This document shows, piece by piece, positions 52,421 through 60,421 of a stretch of 64,000 nt of DNA. Source of the stretch: Acinetobacter bohemicus ANC 3994 (GTDB lineage Bacteria; Pseudomonadota; Gammaproteobacteria; Pseudomonadales; Moraxellaceae); assembly GCF_000367925.1 (NCBI RefSeq), contig NZ_KB849164.1, positions 146,507-210,506 on the forward strand, in the 5' to 3' direction. A program made the translations under genes and the position numbers. The notes below the pieces were generated by a model. The model was not told where the DNA came from and made no database searches. It saw nothing but the letters and a program-made list of their open reading frames with translations. The stretch's first letter is position 1; every line of letters starts with the position of its first letter.

Positions 52421-53536
52421 ATGAACGAAATGAAAGAAATTATTGCCGCAGTGACGGCATGTAAAGGTGCAGACTTTGAATTGCAACCGCTTAAAATCCG
52501 CCAGCCTCAAGGCGATGAAGTACTGGTAAAAGTGGTTGCCACAGGCATGTGTCATACCGACTTAATTGTCCGCGATCAATATTATCCTGTGCCATTGCCT
52601 GCGGTGCTTGGACATGAGGGGGCGGGTATTATTGAGGCCATTGGTCCGAATGTCACTGACCTTCAAGTGGGCGATCACGTGGTTTTAACCTATGGTTACT
52701 GCGGAAAATGTACGCAATGTAATACAGGTAATCCGGCTTATTGTGCAGAGTTTTTTGGGCGCAACTTTAGTGGCGCTGACCTAGAAGGGCATAGTGCAAT
52801 TTGTACCCATGATCATGCAGTCGTACACGACCACTTTTTTGCTCAGTCCTCTTTTGCAACCCATGCCTTAAGCCGTGAAAATAATACGGTTAAAGTCACC
52901 AAAGATGTACCAATCGAGTTACTTGGGCCTTTAGGCTGTGGTATTCAAACGGGTGCTGGTGCATGTATCAATGCACTTAAAGTCACACCAGCAAGTAGCT
53001 TTGTAACATGGGGCGCGGGTGCGGTTGGCTTAAGTGCTTTACTCGCTGCAAAAGTGTGTGGTGCTGCAATCATTATCGCCGTCGACATTGTCGAATCTCG
53101 TTTAGAACTGGCCAAACAATTGGGGGCAACTCATGTCATCAATAGTAAAACGCAAGATCCTGTCGCTGCGATCAAGGAAATTACGGGTGGCGGGATCAAT
53201 TTTGCTTTGGAATCAACGGGACGACCTGAAATCTTAAAACAGGGTATTGATGCATTGGGTATTTTAGGCAAAATTGCGGTCGTTGGTGCGCCACCTTTAG
53301 GTACGACTGCTCAATTTGATGTGAATGATTTATTACTGGGCGGAAAAACCATTCTGGGTGTAGTTGAAGGCAGTGGTTCACCGAAGAAATTTATTCCTGA
53401 GTTGGTCACGCTATACCAACAAGGTAAATTTCCGTTTGATCAGCTGGTGAAGTTCTATGCCTTTGATGACATTAATCAAGCTGCACTAGATAGCCAAACA
53501 GGGATTACCCTTAAGCCCATTATCAAGATTGGCTGA
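52421..53536 (+). CDS. areB: Aryl-alcohol (benzyl-alcohol) dehydrogenase (AreB/XylB-like)
   Basis: A 371-residue zinc-dependent medium-chain alcohol dehydrogenase that should oxidise benzyl alcohols to aldehydes for the preceding enzyme. Catalytic zinc ligands lie in ATGMCHTDL (Cys44) and GHEGAG (His65). The structural zinc cysteines are 94, 97, 100 and 108 in CGKCTQCNTGNPAYC, and the Rossmann loop is WGAGAVGLSALLAA. Acidic residues in AVDIVES suggest NAD+ use. It is third in the sigma-54 cluster. Confidence 0.85.
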   Translation: MNEMKEIIAAVTACKGADFELQPLKIRQPQGDEVLVKVVATGMCHTDLIVRDQYYPVPLPAVLGHEGAGIIEAIGPNVTDLQVGDHVVLTYGYCGKCTQCNTGNPAYCAEFFGRNFSGADLEGHSAICTHDHAVVHDHFFAQSSFATHALSRENNTVKVTKDVPIELLGPLGCGIQTGAGACINALKVTPASSFVTWGAGAVGLSALLAAKVCGAAIIIAVDIVESRLELAKQLGATHVINSKTQDPVAAIKEITGGGINFALESTGRPEILKQGIDALGILGKIAVVGAPPLGTTAQFDVNDLLLGGKTILGVVEGSGSPKKFIPELVTLYQQGKFPFDQLVKFYAFDDINQAALDSQTGITLKPIIKIG

Positions 53537-53619
53537 TTTTTGATGACCTGATCATATTAATGTGATCAGGTCATTTCATTTTAAAAAATGTATAAATAAT
53601 AAATTCAGGGAACAGAAAA

Positions 53620-53994
53620 ATGGCGGATCAACCTTTTGTGGTAAACACCAATACTATGCCGTGGGAATTTATACCCATTCCCTTTTTAAATGATGCACTG
53701 CCTGTCAAAACCTGTTTACAGGACCCAGATACAGGCATGATGATTTGGAAATTACGTTATCCAGCTGGGTTTAGAACAGTGGAGCATTGGCACAATTGTG
53801 CGCACGGCATGTATGTCTTAGAGGGGCATTTAGTCACCAGTGAGGGCGAGTTTGGACCGGGAAGTTTTGTCTGGTTTCCAGAAGGATCGGTGATGTTTCA
53901 TGGTGCACGGAGTGATAATGATGTGTTAATGCTCTTTATTACCAATAAACCCTTTGATATTCACTTTACTGCCGAAGAAGGAATGCCTGTTTAA
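53620..53994 (+). CDS. Cupin-domain protein
   Basis: A 124-residue single-domain cupin. The metal-binding motif is seen as RTVEHWHNCAHGMYVLEGHL and a second conserved motif as GSFVWFPEGSVMFHGA. No signal peptide is present. It follows the aryl-alcohol dehydrogenase after 83 bp and precedes a terminator, so it is probably the last gene of the cluster. It may be a small-molecule isomerase, oxygenase or sensor; the sequence does not decide. Confidence 0.8.
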   Translation: MADQPFVVNTNTMPWEFIPIPFLNDALPVKTCLQDPDTGMMIWKLRYPAGFRTVEHWHNCAHGMYVLEGHLVTSEGEFGPGSFVWFPEGSVMFHGARSDNDVLMLFITNKPFDIHFTAEEGMPV

Positions 53995-54115
53995 AAGGTC
54001 TATAGGAACGAAACAGAGAGCTTTAGCTGTAATGATCAGCAGTGAAAAATGACTTTTTCTATAAAGCATTTTTAATTTATAGGCGAAATTGATTTAAGTT
54101 TAAGTGTTTTTGATA

Positions 54116-54142
54116 AAAACCAACTAATTAAGTTGGTTTTTT
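54116..54142 (+). terminator. Terminator after the aryl-alcohol cluster
   Basis: AAAACCAACT (54116-54125) and AGTTGGTTTTTT (54131-54142) form a 10-bp stem with a 5-nt loop and T6 tail, about 120 bp after the cupin stop. Confidence 0.85.
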
Positions 54143-54241
54143 AACAACATTGATGCAGCTGGGGAGAACTTTACTTAACCTTCGCTGCATTTAAAGCTAA
54201 ACTATGACATTCAGTTGTATGTCCGTACTTGGAGTAAACGT

Positions 54242-55525
54242 ATGTCATGGCTTTCTTCGCTTAAATCTGTTTTTTCGCCCTCGCAGGAAGTGAAGGAAGA
54301 CGAAATCCAAGCTGTGCTAGAAGGCTATTTATTGCCAGATTCAAACCATGCACTGAAAGACCGAATTAGCCAAGTGAATGTTGAAGGACGAGTATTACAA
54401 ATTACCATTAATACTTATCCTGCCGAAGCGGATCAACTCCAAAAAATTCATGATGATTTAGCGGATGCATTGGAAAAATGTGGTATCCAAGAACTAAATA
54501 TGCACGTGATTCAGCAAAAACATGCACATGGAGAAGGTTGCTCCACGCATGATCATGGCAAAGAAGGACATAGTTGTTCCAGTAAACCACAATCTGAAGC
54601 AGCAGCTCAAACTGCAAAACTTCCACCTGTGGTGGATGCTTCAGGTAAAACAGCCCAAGCTGAAATGCAAAAACCGCAACATGAAGACCCAAACAATCCA
54701 CCTATTCAAAAACCAGCGCCACAACAAAGAGATGTGCCTAAGCATCCACGTATTCAAAATGTCATCTTGGTTTCATCGGGTAAAGGTGGCGTAGGTAAAT
54801 CGACGACAACCGTAAATCTGGCTTTGGCATTACAAAAATTGGGCTTAAAAGTGGGTGTTTTAGATGCCGATATTTATGGGCCAAGTATTCCAACCATGTT
54901 GGGAAATGCAGGCCGTACCCCCATGATCGAAGCGGAAAATTTTGTTCCGATTGAAGCTTACGGCATGGCTGTTTTATCGATTGGGCATTTAACTGGGGAT
55001 AACAATACACCTGTGGCTTGGCGTGGTCCAAAGGCAACAGGCGCATTAATGCAATTGTTTAACCAAACCTTATGGCCAGATCTAGATGTTTTGATGATTG
55101 ATATGCCACCGGGGACAGGTGATATTCAATTGACACTGGCACAACGTATTCCTGTGACGGGTGCTGTCATTGTGACAACACCGCAAAATGTGGCATTAAT
55201 GGATGCGATTAAAGGCATTGAACTATTTAATAAAGTTCAAATTCCAGTCATGGGTGTGGTGGAAAATATGTCGACCCATATTTGTTCAAATTGCGGTCAT
55301 GAAGAGCAAATTTTTGGTACAGGTGGGGGCGATAAATTATCAGAACAGTACCAGATTCCTTTGCTTGGACGCTTACCTTTAAATGTGCAAATCCGTGAAA
55401 ATGCCGATGCAGGTAAACCGTCTGTGATTGCAGGTGATGATGCAGCGGAAAGCTATCTTGCGATTGCGCAAAAAATTATAGACCAACTTCCTAAAGCGGA
55501 AAAACCACAGAACCGAATTTTCTAA
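54242..55525 (+). CDS. apbC: Iron-sulfur cluster carrier ATPase ApbC/Mrp
   Basis: This P-loop ATPase binds and transfers Fe-S clusters to target apoproteins. From ATG 54242 (MSWLSSLKSVF) it is 427 residues; the frame from 54215 adds nine residues over the ribosome-binding site TTGGAG. An N-terminal MIP18-like domain (about 1-95) is followed by a His/Cys-rich linker (HAHGEGCSTHDHGKEGHSC, about 97-118) and a Pro/Gln-rich spacer. The ATPase has the deviant Walker A GKGGVGKST, then ADIYGPSIPTMLG, and the cluster-binding CSNCGH. The linker is longer and more metal-ligand-rich than in E. coli. Confidence 0.95.
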   Translation: MSWLSSLKSVFSPSQEVKEDEIQAVLEGYLLPDSNHALKDRISQVNVEGRVLQITINTYPAEADQLQKIHDDLADALEKCGIQELNMHVIQQKHAHGEGCSTHDHGKEGHSCSSKPQSEAAAQTAKLPPVVDASGKTAQAEMQKPQHEDPNNPPIQKPAPQQRDVPKHPRIQNVILVSSGKGGVGKSTTTVNLALALQKLGLKVGVLDADIYGPSIPTMLGNAGRTPMIEAENFVPIEAYGMAVLSIGHLTGDNNTPVAWRGPKATGALMQLFNQTLWPDLDVLMIDMPPGTGDIQLTLAQRIPVTGAVIVTTPQNVALMDAIKGIELFNKVQIPVMGVVENMSTHICSNCGHEEQIFGTGGGDKLSEQYQIPLLGRLPLNVQIRENADAGKPSVIAGDDAAESYLAIAQKIIDQLPKAEKPQNRIF

Positions 55526-55869
55526 AAAACATGGAAATACCATTTCAAACAGCTCAACTTCGGTTGTTATGCTGCTCACTTAAGCATTTTTTAAATCCTC
55601 CCCAACCCTCCTTTTTCAAAGGAGGGAGTTTCAAGAATATAAAATGATTTTAAATTCTCGATAGTTCCCTTCTTTTTCAAAGAGGGGTTAGGGGAGATTT
55701 TTAAATGAGTAATCATTGAATTCTCCTTAATTGATCAGCATTACAACCTCGGTTGAGCTTTTTATGATGTATATATCTACGTTTGTCGTTTATAAAGCGT
55801 GATAAAACAAGGACGACGAGGGACAATTCTAAAATGGTTGTCATAACAGAAATAAAGAGATTCGCTTAT
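55526..55869. other. 344-bp gap holding a palindromic repeat
   Basis: Apart from the repeat at 55593-55700 I see no gene. The 55700-55869 part is unremarkable AT-rich DNA ahead of the convergent DUF2062 gene. Confidence 0.55.
55593..55700. repeat. Palindromic extragenic repeat (two hairpin arms)
   Basis: A left arm at 55593-55631 (CCTCCTTTTTCAAAGGAGGG core) is matched by an inverted, slightly diverged right arm at 55663-55700 (CTTTTTCAAAGAGGGGTTAG core). Each arm can fold on itself through TTTCAAA, and the arms can pair with each other. This design is common to short palindromic elements in Acinetobacter and other bacteria as I remember. Confidence 0.75.
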
Positions 55870-56427
55870 CTAAAGTTTACTTGATGATTTGATATAACGA
55901 CGACGTTTATAATGCTGAATAATGCTCCATCGCCAAAATAATCGGGTCATGACAAATAATATAAGGGCAAAAATAAAAGCTTCCAATACTAAACCTGACA
56001 ATAGAATTTTTGCCAAACTGAAGTCAATATGTCCGTGACCAAAATGACTAATCCAGTGACTGATTTGGTGTAAAACACCAAGCATCATATCTTGATCAAT
56101 CATATTGACCTGAAAGACCTTCGCGCCTAACCAAAAACCAAGATATAAAATAGGCACCAGCGTAAACGGATTGGTGAGCCAAGCGAGGCATAAACTAATC
56201 GGTAAATTGACTTCAAAAAATAATACGGTCAAAACAATTAAAAGACTATGAAAAGGCAAAGGCAACATGCCCCAAAATGTGCCAATAAAAATGGCTTTTG
56301 AAATGGACTTTCTGTTCACATACCACAGTAAAGGATTTAAGGTACGTTGACCAAAAATCTTCATCAGTTTCATATTTGAGACTTTAAGCGGAGAGGGAAG
56401 CCATGAGCGAAAGAACTGTTTTGCCAT
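55870..56427 (-). CDS. DUF2062 family membrane protein
   Basis: A 185-residue inner-membrane protein with three or four hydrophobic segments. The DUF2062 core is seen as SISKAIFIGTFWGMLPLPFH, FEVNLPISLCLAWLTNPFTL and VPILYLGFWLGAKV. The function is unknown. It lies convergent to apbC and divergent from the LysE-type gene and stands alone. Confidence 0.88.
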   Translation of the reverse strand: MAKQFFRSWLPSPLKVSNMKLMKIFGQRTLNPLLWYVNRKSISKAIFIGTFWGMLPLPFHSLLIVLTVLFFEVNLPISLCLAWLTNPFTLVPILYLGFWLGAKVFQVNMIDQDMMLGVLHQISHWISHFGHGHIDFSLAKILLSGLVLEAFIFALILFVMTRLFWRWSIIQHYKRRRYIKSSSKL

Positions 56428-56708
56428 AAAAGTAGGATGCTTAAGTAATGAAATATTGTGCCTGAATCGAGCAGCAAGTGACAGTTTAACTATCGGTTAA
56501 TGTAGCGCATTGAGGCTTAAAATGGGATGGTTGAAATTTTTATTAACAAATGACTCTCAAGTTATATGGAATATATAGGGTTAACTTTTTAATTATTATA
56601 TATTTTTATGAACAAATTGAGTGTTTTGGATAAGATACAAAATTTCGTATTTGCTAAGTATAATAAACTGATTTACTCTTCGCGCACTCTATATGAGAGA
56701 GGTCGCAT

Positions 56709-57302
56709 ATGATTTCATGGCTGTTCATCGGTTTGGTGGTGACTATTTTATTGACACCTGGCCCAACAAATACATTGCTTGCATCTTCTGGTATACAGGT
56801 AGGTGTGCGCCAATCATTACGACTTATTCCCGCAGAATCAATGGGTTATTTAATTTCAATTACCACTTGGGGAATGATCATTGGGACGGTTTCAATTCAA
56901 TTTCCAATTATCCCGACATTTCTCAAGCTATTAAGTGCACTGTATATTATTTTTCTTGCGATTAAACTTTGGAAAACGGCTGATATCGAAGCCAGTTATA
57001 ATCAACCCACCATTCGTGCACGTGAGTTGTTTTGTGCAACGTTGTTGAATCCTAAAGCATTACTTTTTGCGTCTGCTATTTTCCCCAGTACCGCTTGGCT
57101 GACCATGCAGGGTTATTTACTGCATATTGGGCTGTTTTTACTTTTGATTGTACCAATTGCGTTGTTTTGGACTTTTATTGGTTCTATTTTAGCTTCGAAT
57201 AAAGTGCGTTGGTTAAATCAATCGAACTTGCAAAAAACAGCATCTTTGGTGTTGATTAGTTTCTCTATTCCACTGAGTTATTCTGCCATTTTAAGTCTTT
57301 AA
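56709..57302 (+). CDS. LysE-family amino-acid exporter
   Basis: A 197-residue membrane protein with six hydrophobic segments and the LysE/RhtB N-terminal signature LLTPGPTNTLLASSGIQVG. NPKALLFASAIFP is also characteristic. Such proteins export amino acids or related metabolites; the substrate is unknown. GAGAGAGG lies just upstream of the ATG. It is a single gene ahead of dcd. Confidence 0.88.
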   Translation: MISWLFIGLVVTILLTPGPTNTLLASSGIQVGVRQSLRLIPAESMGYLISITTWGMIIGTVSIQFPIIPTFLKLLSALYIIFLAIKLWKTADIEASYNQPTIRARELFCATLLNPKALLFASAIFPSTAWLTMQGYLLHIGLFLLLIVPIALFWTFIGSILASNKVRWLNQSNLQKTASLVLISFSIPLSYSAILSL

Positions 57303-57427
57303 AATAGGGCGATGAAAATGCGCATTTGGTAAAAAATGACATCATCGCCTGATCATCATTTCCATTGCAGCCGATTTCAGTTAAAGTACAGCGCAATAAT
57401 TGATTTAACTATTTTTGGATAGAAAGA

Positions 57428-57997
57428 ATGGCAATTAAGTCTGATCGTTGGATTCGTGAAATGAGCGAAAATCACGGCATGATTGAACCGTATGCAGAAA
57501 ACCAAGTTCGCTATGATGACGCGGGTGAAAAACTCATTTCTTATGGTGTTTCAAGCTATGGTTATGATGTACGTTGCGCACGTGAATTTAAAGTATTTAC
57601 CAATGTGCATTCAGTAATTGTCGATCCAAAAAACTTTGATGATAAAAGCTTTATTGATATTGAATCTGACGTGTGTATTATTCCGCCAAATTCATTTGCC
57701 TTAGCACGTACGGTCGAATATTTCCGTATTCCACGTAATGTTCTGACGGTATGTTTAGGTAAATCAACCTATGCTCGTTGCGGGATTATTGTGAACGTAA
57801 CGCCACTTGAGCCTGAGTGGGAAGGTCATGTGACCTTAGAATTTTCAAATACAACCAACTTACCTGCACGTATTTATGCGGGTGAAGGTGTTGCGCAAAT
57901 GCTATTTTTTGAATCGGATGAAGTATGTGAAACTTCATATAAAGACCGTGGTGGTAAATACCAAGGTCAGACAGGTGTGACTTTACCCAAAGCATAA
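57428..57997 (+). CDS. dcd: dCTP deaminase
   Basis: Dcd converts dCTP to dUTP, feeding dTMP synthesis. The 189-residue trimeric enzyme has the blocks SYGVSSYGYDVRCAREFKVF, CLGKSTYARCGIIVNVTPLE, the catalytic Glu in PLEPEWEGHVTLEFSNT and the C-terminal GGKYQGQTGVTLPKA. It is a single gene ending at a strong terminator just before the exported-protein cluster. Confidence 0.97.
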   Translation: MAIKSDRWIREMSENHGMIEPYAENQVRYDDAGEKLISYGVSSYGYDVRCAREFKVFTNVHSVIVDPKNFDDKSFIDIESDVCIIPPNSFALARTVEYFRIPRNVLTVCLGKSTYARCGIIVNVTPLEPEWEGHVTLEFSNTTNLPARIYAGEGVAQMLFFESDEVCETSYKDRGGKYQGQTGVTLPKA

Positions 57998-58013
57998 ATA
58001 GTATAAAGATTTG

Positions 58014-58047
58014 AATAAGCGGATCATTTTGGTCCGCTTATTTTTTG
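58014..58047 (+). terminator. Terminator of dcd
   Basis: AATAAGCGGA and TCCGCTTATT form a perfect 10-bp stem with a 9-nt loop and T-run, 17 bp after the dcd stop. It separates dcd from the downstream cluster. Confidence 0.9.
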
Positions 58048-58240
58048 TGGGCTTCATTCATCGGAAACTACTTACATTTGCCCAGTTTTTTTTGCAATTG
58101 GGTAAATATTCAGCATAATGAAAAGTTGTACAGCCTTGGTTAGAATATTGTTGTCATGACAAATAAATAAAAATTTGACATACCAAGCTTAGGACGAAAT
58201 GAAAATAATGATGCGGAGCATCTGATAAAAAAGGAAGGTC

Positions 58241-59704
58241 GTGATGACTCAAAGTTGGAATACAGGATTTAAAAAGTCTTGTTTGGCCAGTGTAATTGCT
58301 GTTTTGATGAGCCAATCAGTTTATGCGCTTGAATCTTTGTCAGATGATCACCTTGCAGACACAACGGGTGAGGGTATGGCACTGTTACCTGAAAATTTCA
58401 AAATGGTTTTTCAGGGGGCTAATGATTTATCAACCGCCTCAAGTTATGGCGTTTTAACCGATTCTACTGCTTTACTACAAGCATCGAAAAAAGATACCGG
58501 TTTTATACGTATTATTCCGACTGGTGAAAATTATTCCAACCTCACATTAACAGCCGCTCAAGCCGCAGCGAAAAGAACCAAAGCCGATATTTTTATTTAT
58601 GGTTTAGCGTTATCTGCGAGTAATAGTAATTTAAATCAGCGTTTTAGTAATGTTGGTTTTAACTGGGGAAGTTCTATTAATCCTTGGTTATTTCGTGCAG
58701 GTACAGCGAATAATATTCAGCAATTTTCGAGTAGTAATGCTGCTGGAGACATTAGTTATTTAGCTTTAGAGGCACCTTTAGCTCAAGTCACTGCCGATGA
58801 AAGCGATAATAATATTAAGCTCGGTTTCTGGTTAGATGCATTTTCACGCAGTTGGAGCTCAAGCAATGCCGTTAATCCGATTACAGGCGCACCCGTTGCA
58901 AAGCCTGTAGCAAATGATCCTAGCAATGATGTTGATTTAGATAAAAATCAGCGTATAAGATTGCAGTATGTTGCCAATGGGCTAAGTTTGAGTGGTTCAC
59001 AAGTGCGACTCTTTCAAACCATGCCATCAACAACAGTGCAATATAATCAAACTTTGGGAATGGCCAGTGTTTTACGCTTAAATACCAATGATAACCCTGC
59101 AAACCTGAAATTTACTGATGCAGGTTTAGATGCAAAAGCGATTCGCCTAAGTACGGCCACAACCAATGATGGAACATATTCGACACCAGCATTACAACAA
59201 AATTCAGAGGCTCCTTTATTTAATGATAAAGAAGGCATGTATTTATATAGTCCGAATATTAATTTAGTTTTAGGAAATATGTATCAACCCTTTGTTTTAG
59301 GTTCTGAAGGGAGCAATATTTTTTTAGAAGTCACTCGTATACCAAATGTCCCTAATATCTATAAGAAAATTTATACAAATTATGATGTCCCTTATAGCAG
59401 TTTATCTGCGACCAGTGAGTATCAAGGGTCAACCTGTAATGTCTACGTATGCGGATTTAATACGTCTTCACTGACCTCTGGTTCAACTACCATTAACTAT
59501 CAAGGAAATAATGCGACGCATAGTAGTATTGCTATTGGTAGTGTAACGCGTGATCCCACCACTAATTTGTTAAAAGCCAATACTGGAGCAGATGCTACAG
59601 GCGTTGTATTTAGAAGCCCTACAGGAACTGCGGTTAACTTGGGTTCTGTGGCTATAGATGGTGTGTTGATTCAACATCTTAAATTTAAAACTACAGGTTT
59701 ATAG
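58241..59704 (+). CDS. Exported TGQ-motif protein 1 (fil-locus like, possibly FilA)
   Basis: A 487-residue protein with a signal peptide (about residues 1-28, ending SQSVYA). The mature chain opens LESLSDDHLADTTGEGMALL, the motif shared by the next three genes. The rest is rich in Ser, Asn and Thr and in short beta-type stretches. Cysteines occur as the pair in STCNVYVCGF. It ends VAIDGVLIQHLKFKTTGL, which I associate from memory with FilA-type products of Acinetobacter, though I could not check. No enzymatic motif is seen. Two ATGs begin the frame behind AAGGAAGG. The stop is 9 bp before the next gene. Confidence 0.8.
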   Translation: MMTQSWNTGFKKSCLASVIAVLMSQSVYALESLSDDHLADTTGEGMALLPENFKMVFQGANDLSTASSYGVLTDSTALLQASKKDTGFIRIIPTGENYSNLTLTAAQAAAKRTKADIFIYGLALSASNSNLNQRFSNVGFNWGSSINPWLFRAGTANNIQQFSSSNAAGDISYLALEAPLAQVTADESDNNIKLGFWLDAFSRSWSSSNAVNPITGAPVAKPVANDPSNDVDLDKNQRIRLQYVANGLSLSGSQVRLFQTMPSTTVQYNQTLGMASVLRLNTNDNPANLKFTDAGLDAKAIRLSTATTNDGTYSTPALQQNSEAPLFNDKEGMYLYSPNINLVLGNMYQPFVLGSEGSNIFLEVTRIPNVPNIYKKIYTNYDVPYSSLSATSEYQGSTCNVYVCGFNTSSLTSGSTTINYQGNNATHSSIAIGSVTRDPTTNLLKANTGADATGVVFRSPTGTAVNLGSVAIDGVLIQHLKFKTTGL

Positions 59705-59713
59705 GAAATTGAA

Positions 59714-60391
59714 ATGTTAAATAAAATAGCTATTTCCATTGCTTTATTATTTACTTGTACGGTTCACGCAGAATTGGTCGGTCTTGATAATGCAGAATTG
59801 TTAGATGTGACTGGGCAGGGAGGCGCAGATTTGAGTTGGACATTGTCCTTAAACCATCAATATGCGAATGATATGAGTAAAAAAGATATTTCTAATCTTG
59901 CGCTTATTAATGCAGGAAATATCACTGGCGCATATTATCAGTATGATTGTGTAGCCAATGTTTTATGTCGTTTTGCTTTCTCTCCAAATAATCATATTGA
60001 AAAAGTGAATGGCGTGGATAATAAGAAATGGTTAGTCTTTAAGCAAATCCAAGGCACAATTCAAATTGATAAATTTTCTTTAGATGGTTCCACCATTATT
60101 AATAAAGATGGTAATCCGCAAACAGCGATGAACCTGACCTTTTATGATGATAAACCATTAAAAATACGTAATTTAGGTTTTTCCAGTTTAGCTGTGGAGA
60201 GTAATGGTGAAGAGGGTTATTTAAATAAAAATACCTATACCACATATAATAATGGCAATGCAGTACCTAGTTTTGATCAAGGCGCTGAAACAGGATTTAT
60301 GGGCGTAAATGTGCATGGGAATTTGCATATGTCAGGTAATTTGAAAATCTTTAGTTATAACTGTGCAGGAACAACAACCAGTCGTTGCTAA
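59714..60391 (+). CDS. Exported TGQ-motif protein 2
   Basis: A 225-residue product with a signal peptide (MLNKIAISIALLFTCTVHA). The mature N-terminus LVGLDNAELLDVTGQGGADL carries the shared motif. Further on lie VFKQIQGTIQIDKFSLDGST and DKPLKIRNLGFSSLAVES. It ends in VHGNLHMSGNLKIFSYNCAG followed by a terminal Cys. Paired cysteines (YDCVANVLCRF; C-terminal two) suggest periplasmic disulfides. The pattern looks like a beta-rich structural or assembly protein, and the role is unknown. It is co-directional with its neighbours, 9 bp after the previous gene and 30 bp before the next. Confidence 0.75.
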   Translation: MLNKIAISIALLFTCTVHAELVGLDNAELLDVTGQGGADLSWTLSLNHQYANDMSKKDISNLALINAGNITGAYYQYDCVANVLCRFAFSPNNHIEKVNGVDNKKWLVFKQIQGTIQIDKFSLDGSTIINKDGNPQTAMNLTFYDDKPLKIRNLGFSSLAVESNGEEGYLNKNTYTTYNNGNAVPSFDQGAETGFMGVNVHGNLHMSGNLKIFSYNCAGTTTSRC

Positions 60392-60421
60392 ATAAAATTT
60401 TCAAAAAATAAGGATGTTAAA

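Noticed and set aside
56693..56965. 90-codon frame at the LysE start
   Set aside because: It is a shifted-frame shadow of the LysE-type gene, which has the proper membrane segments and signature.
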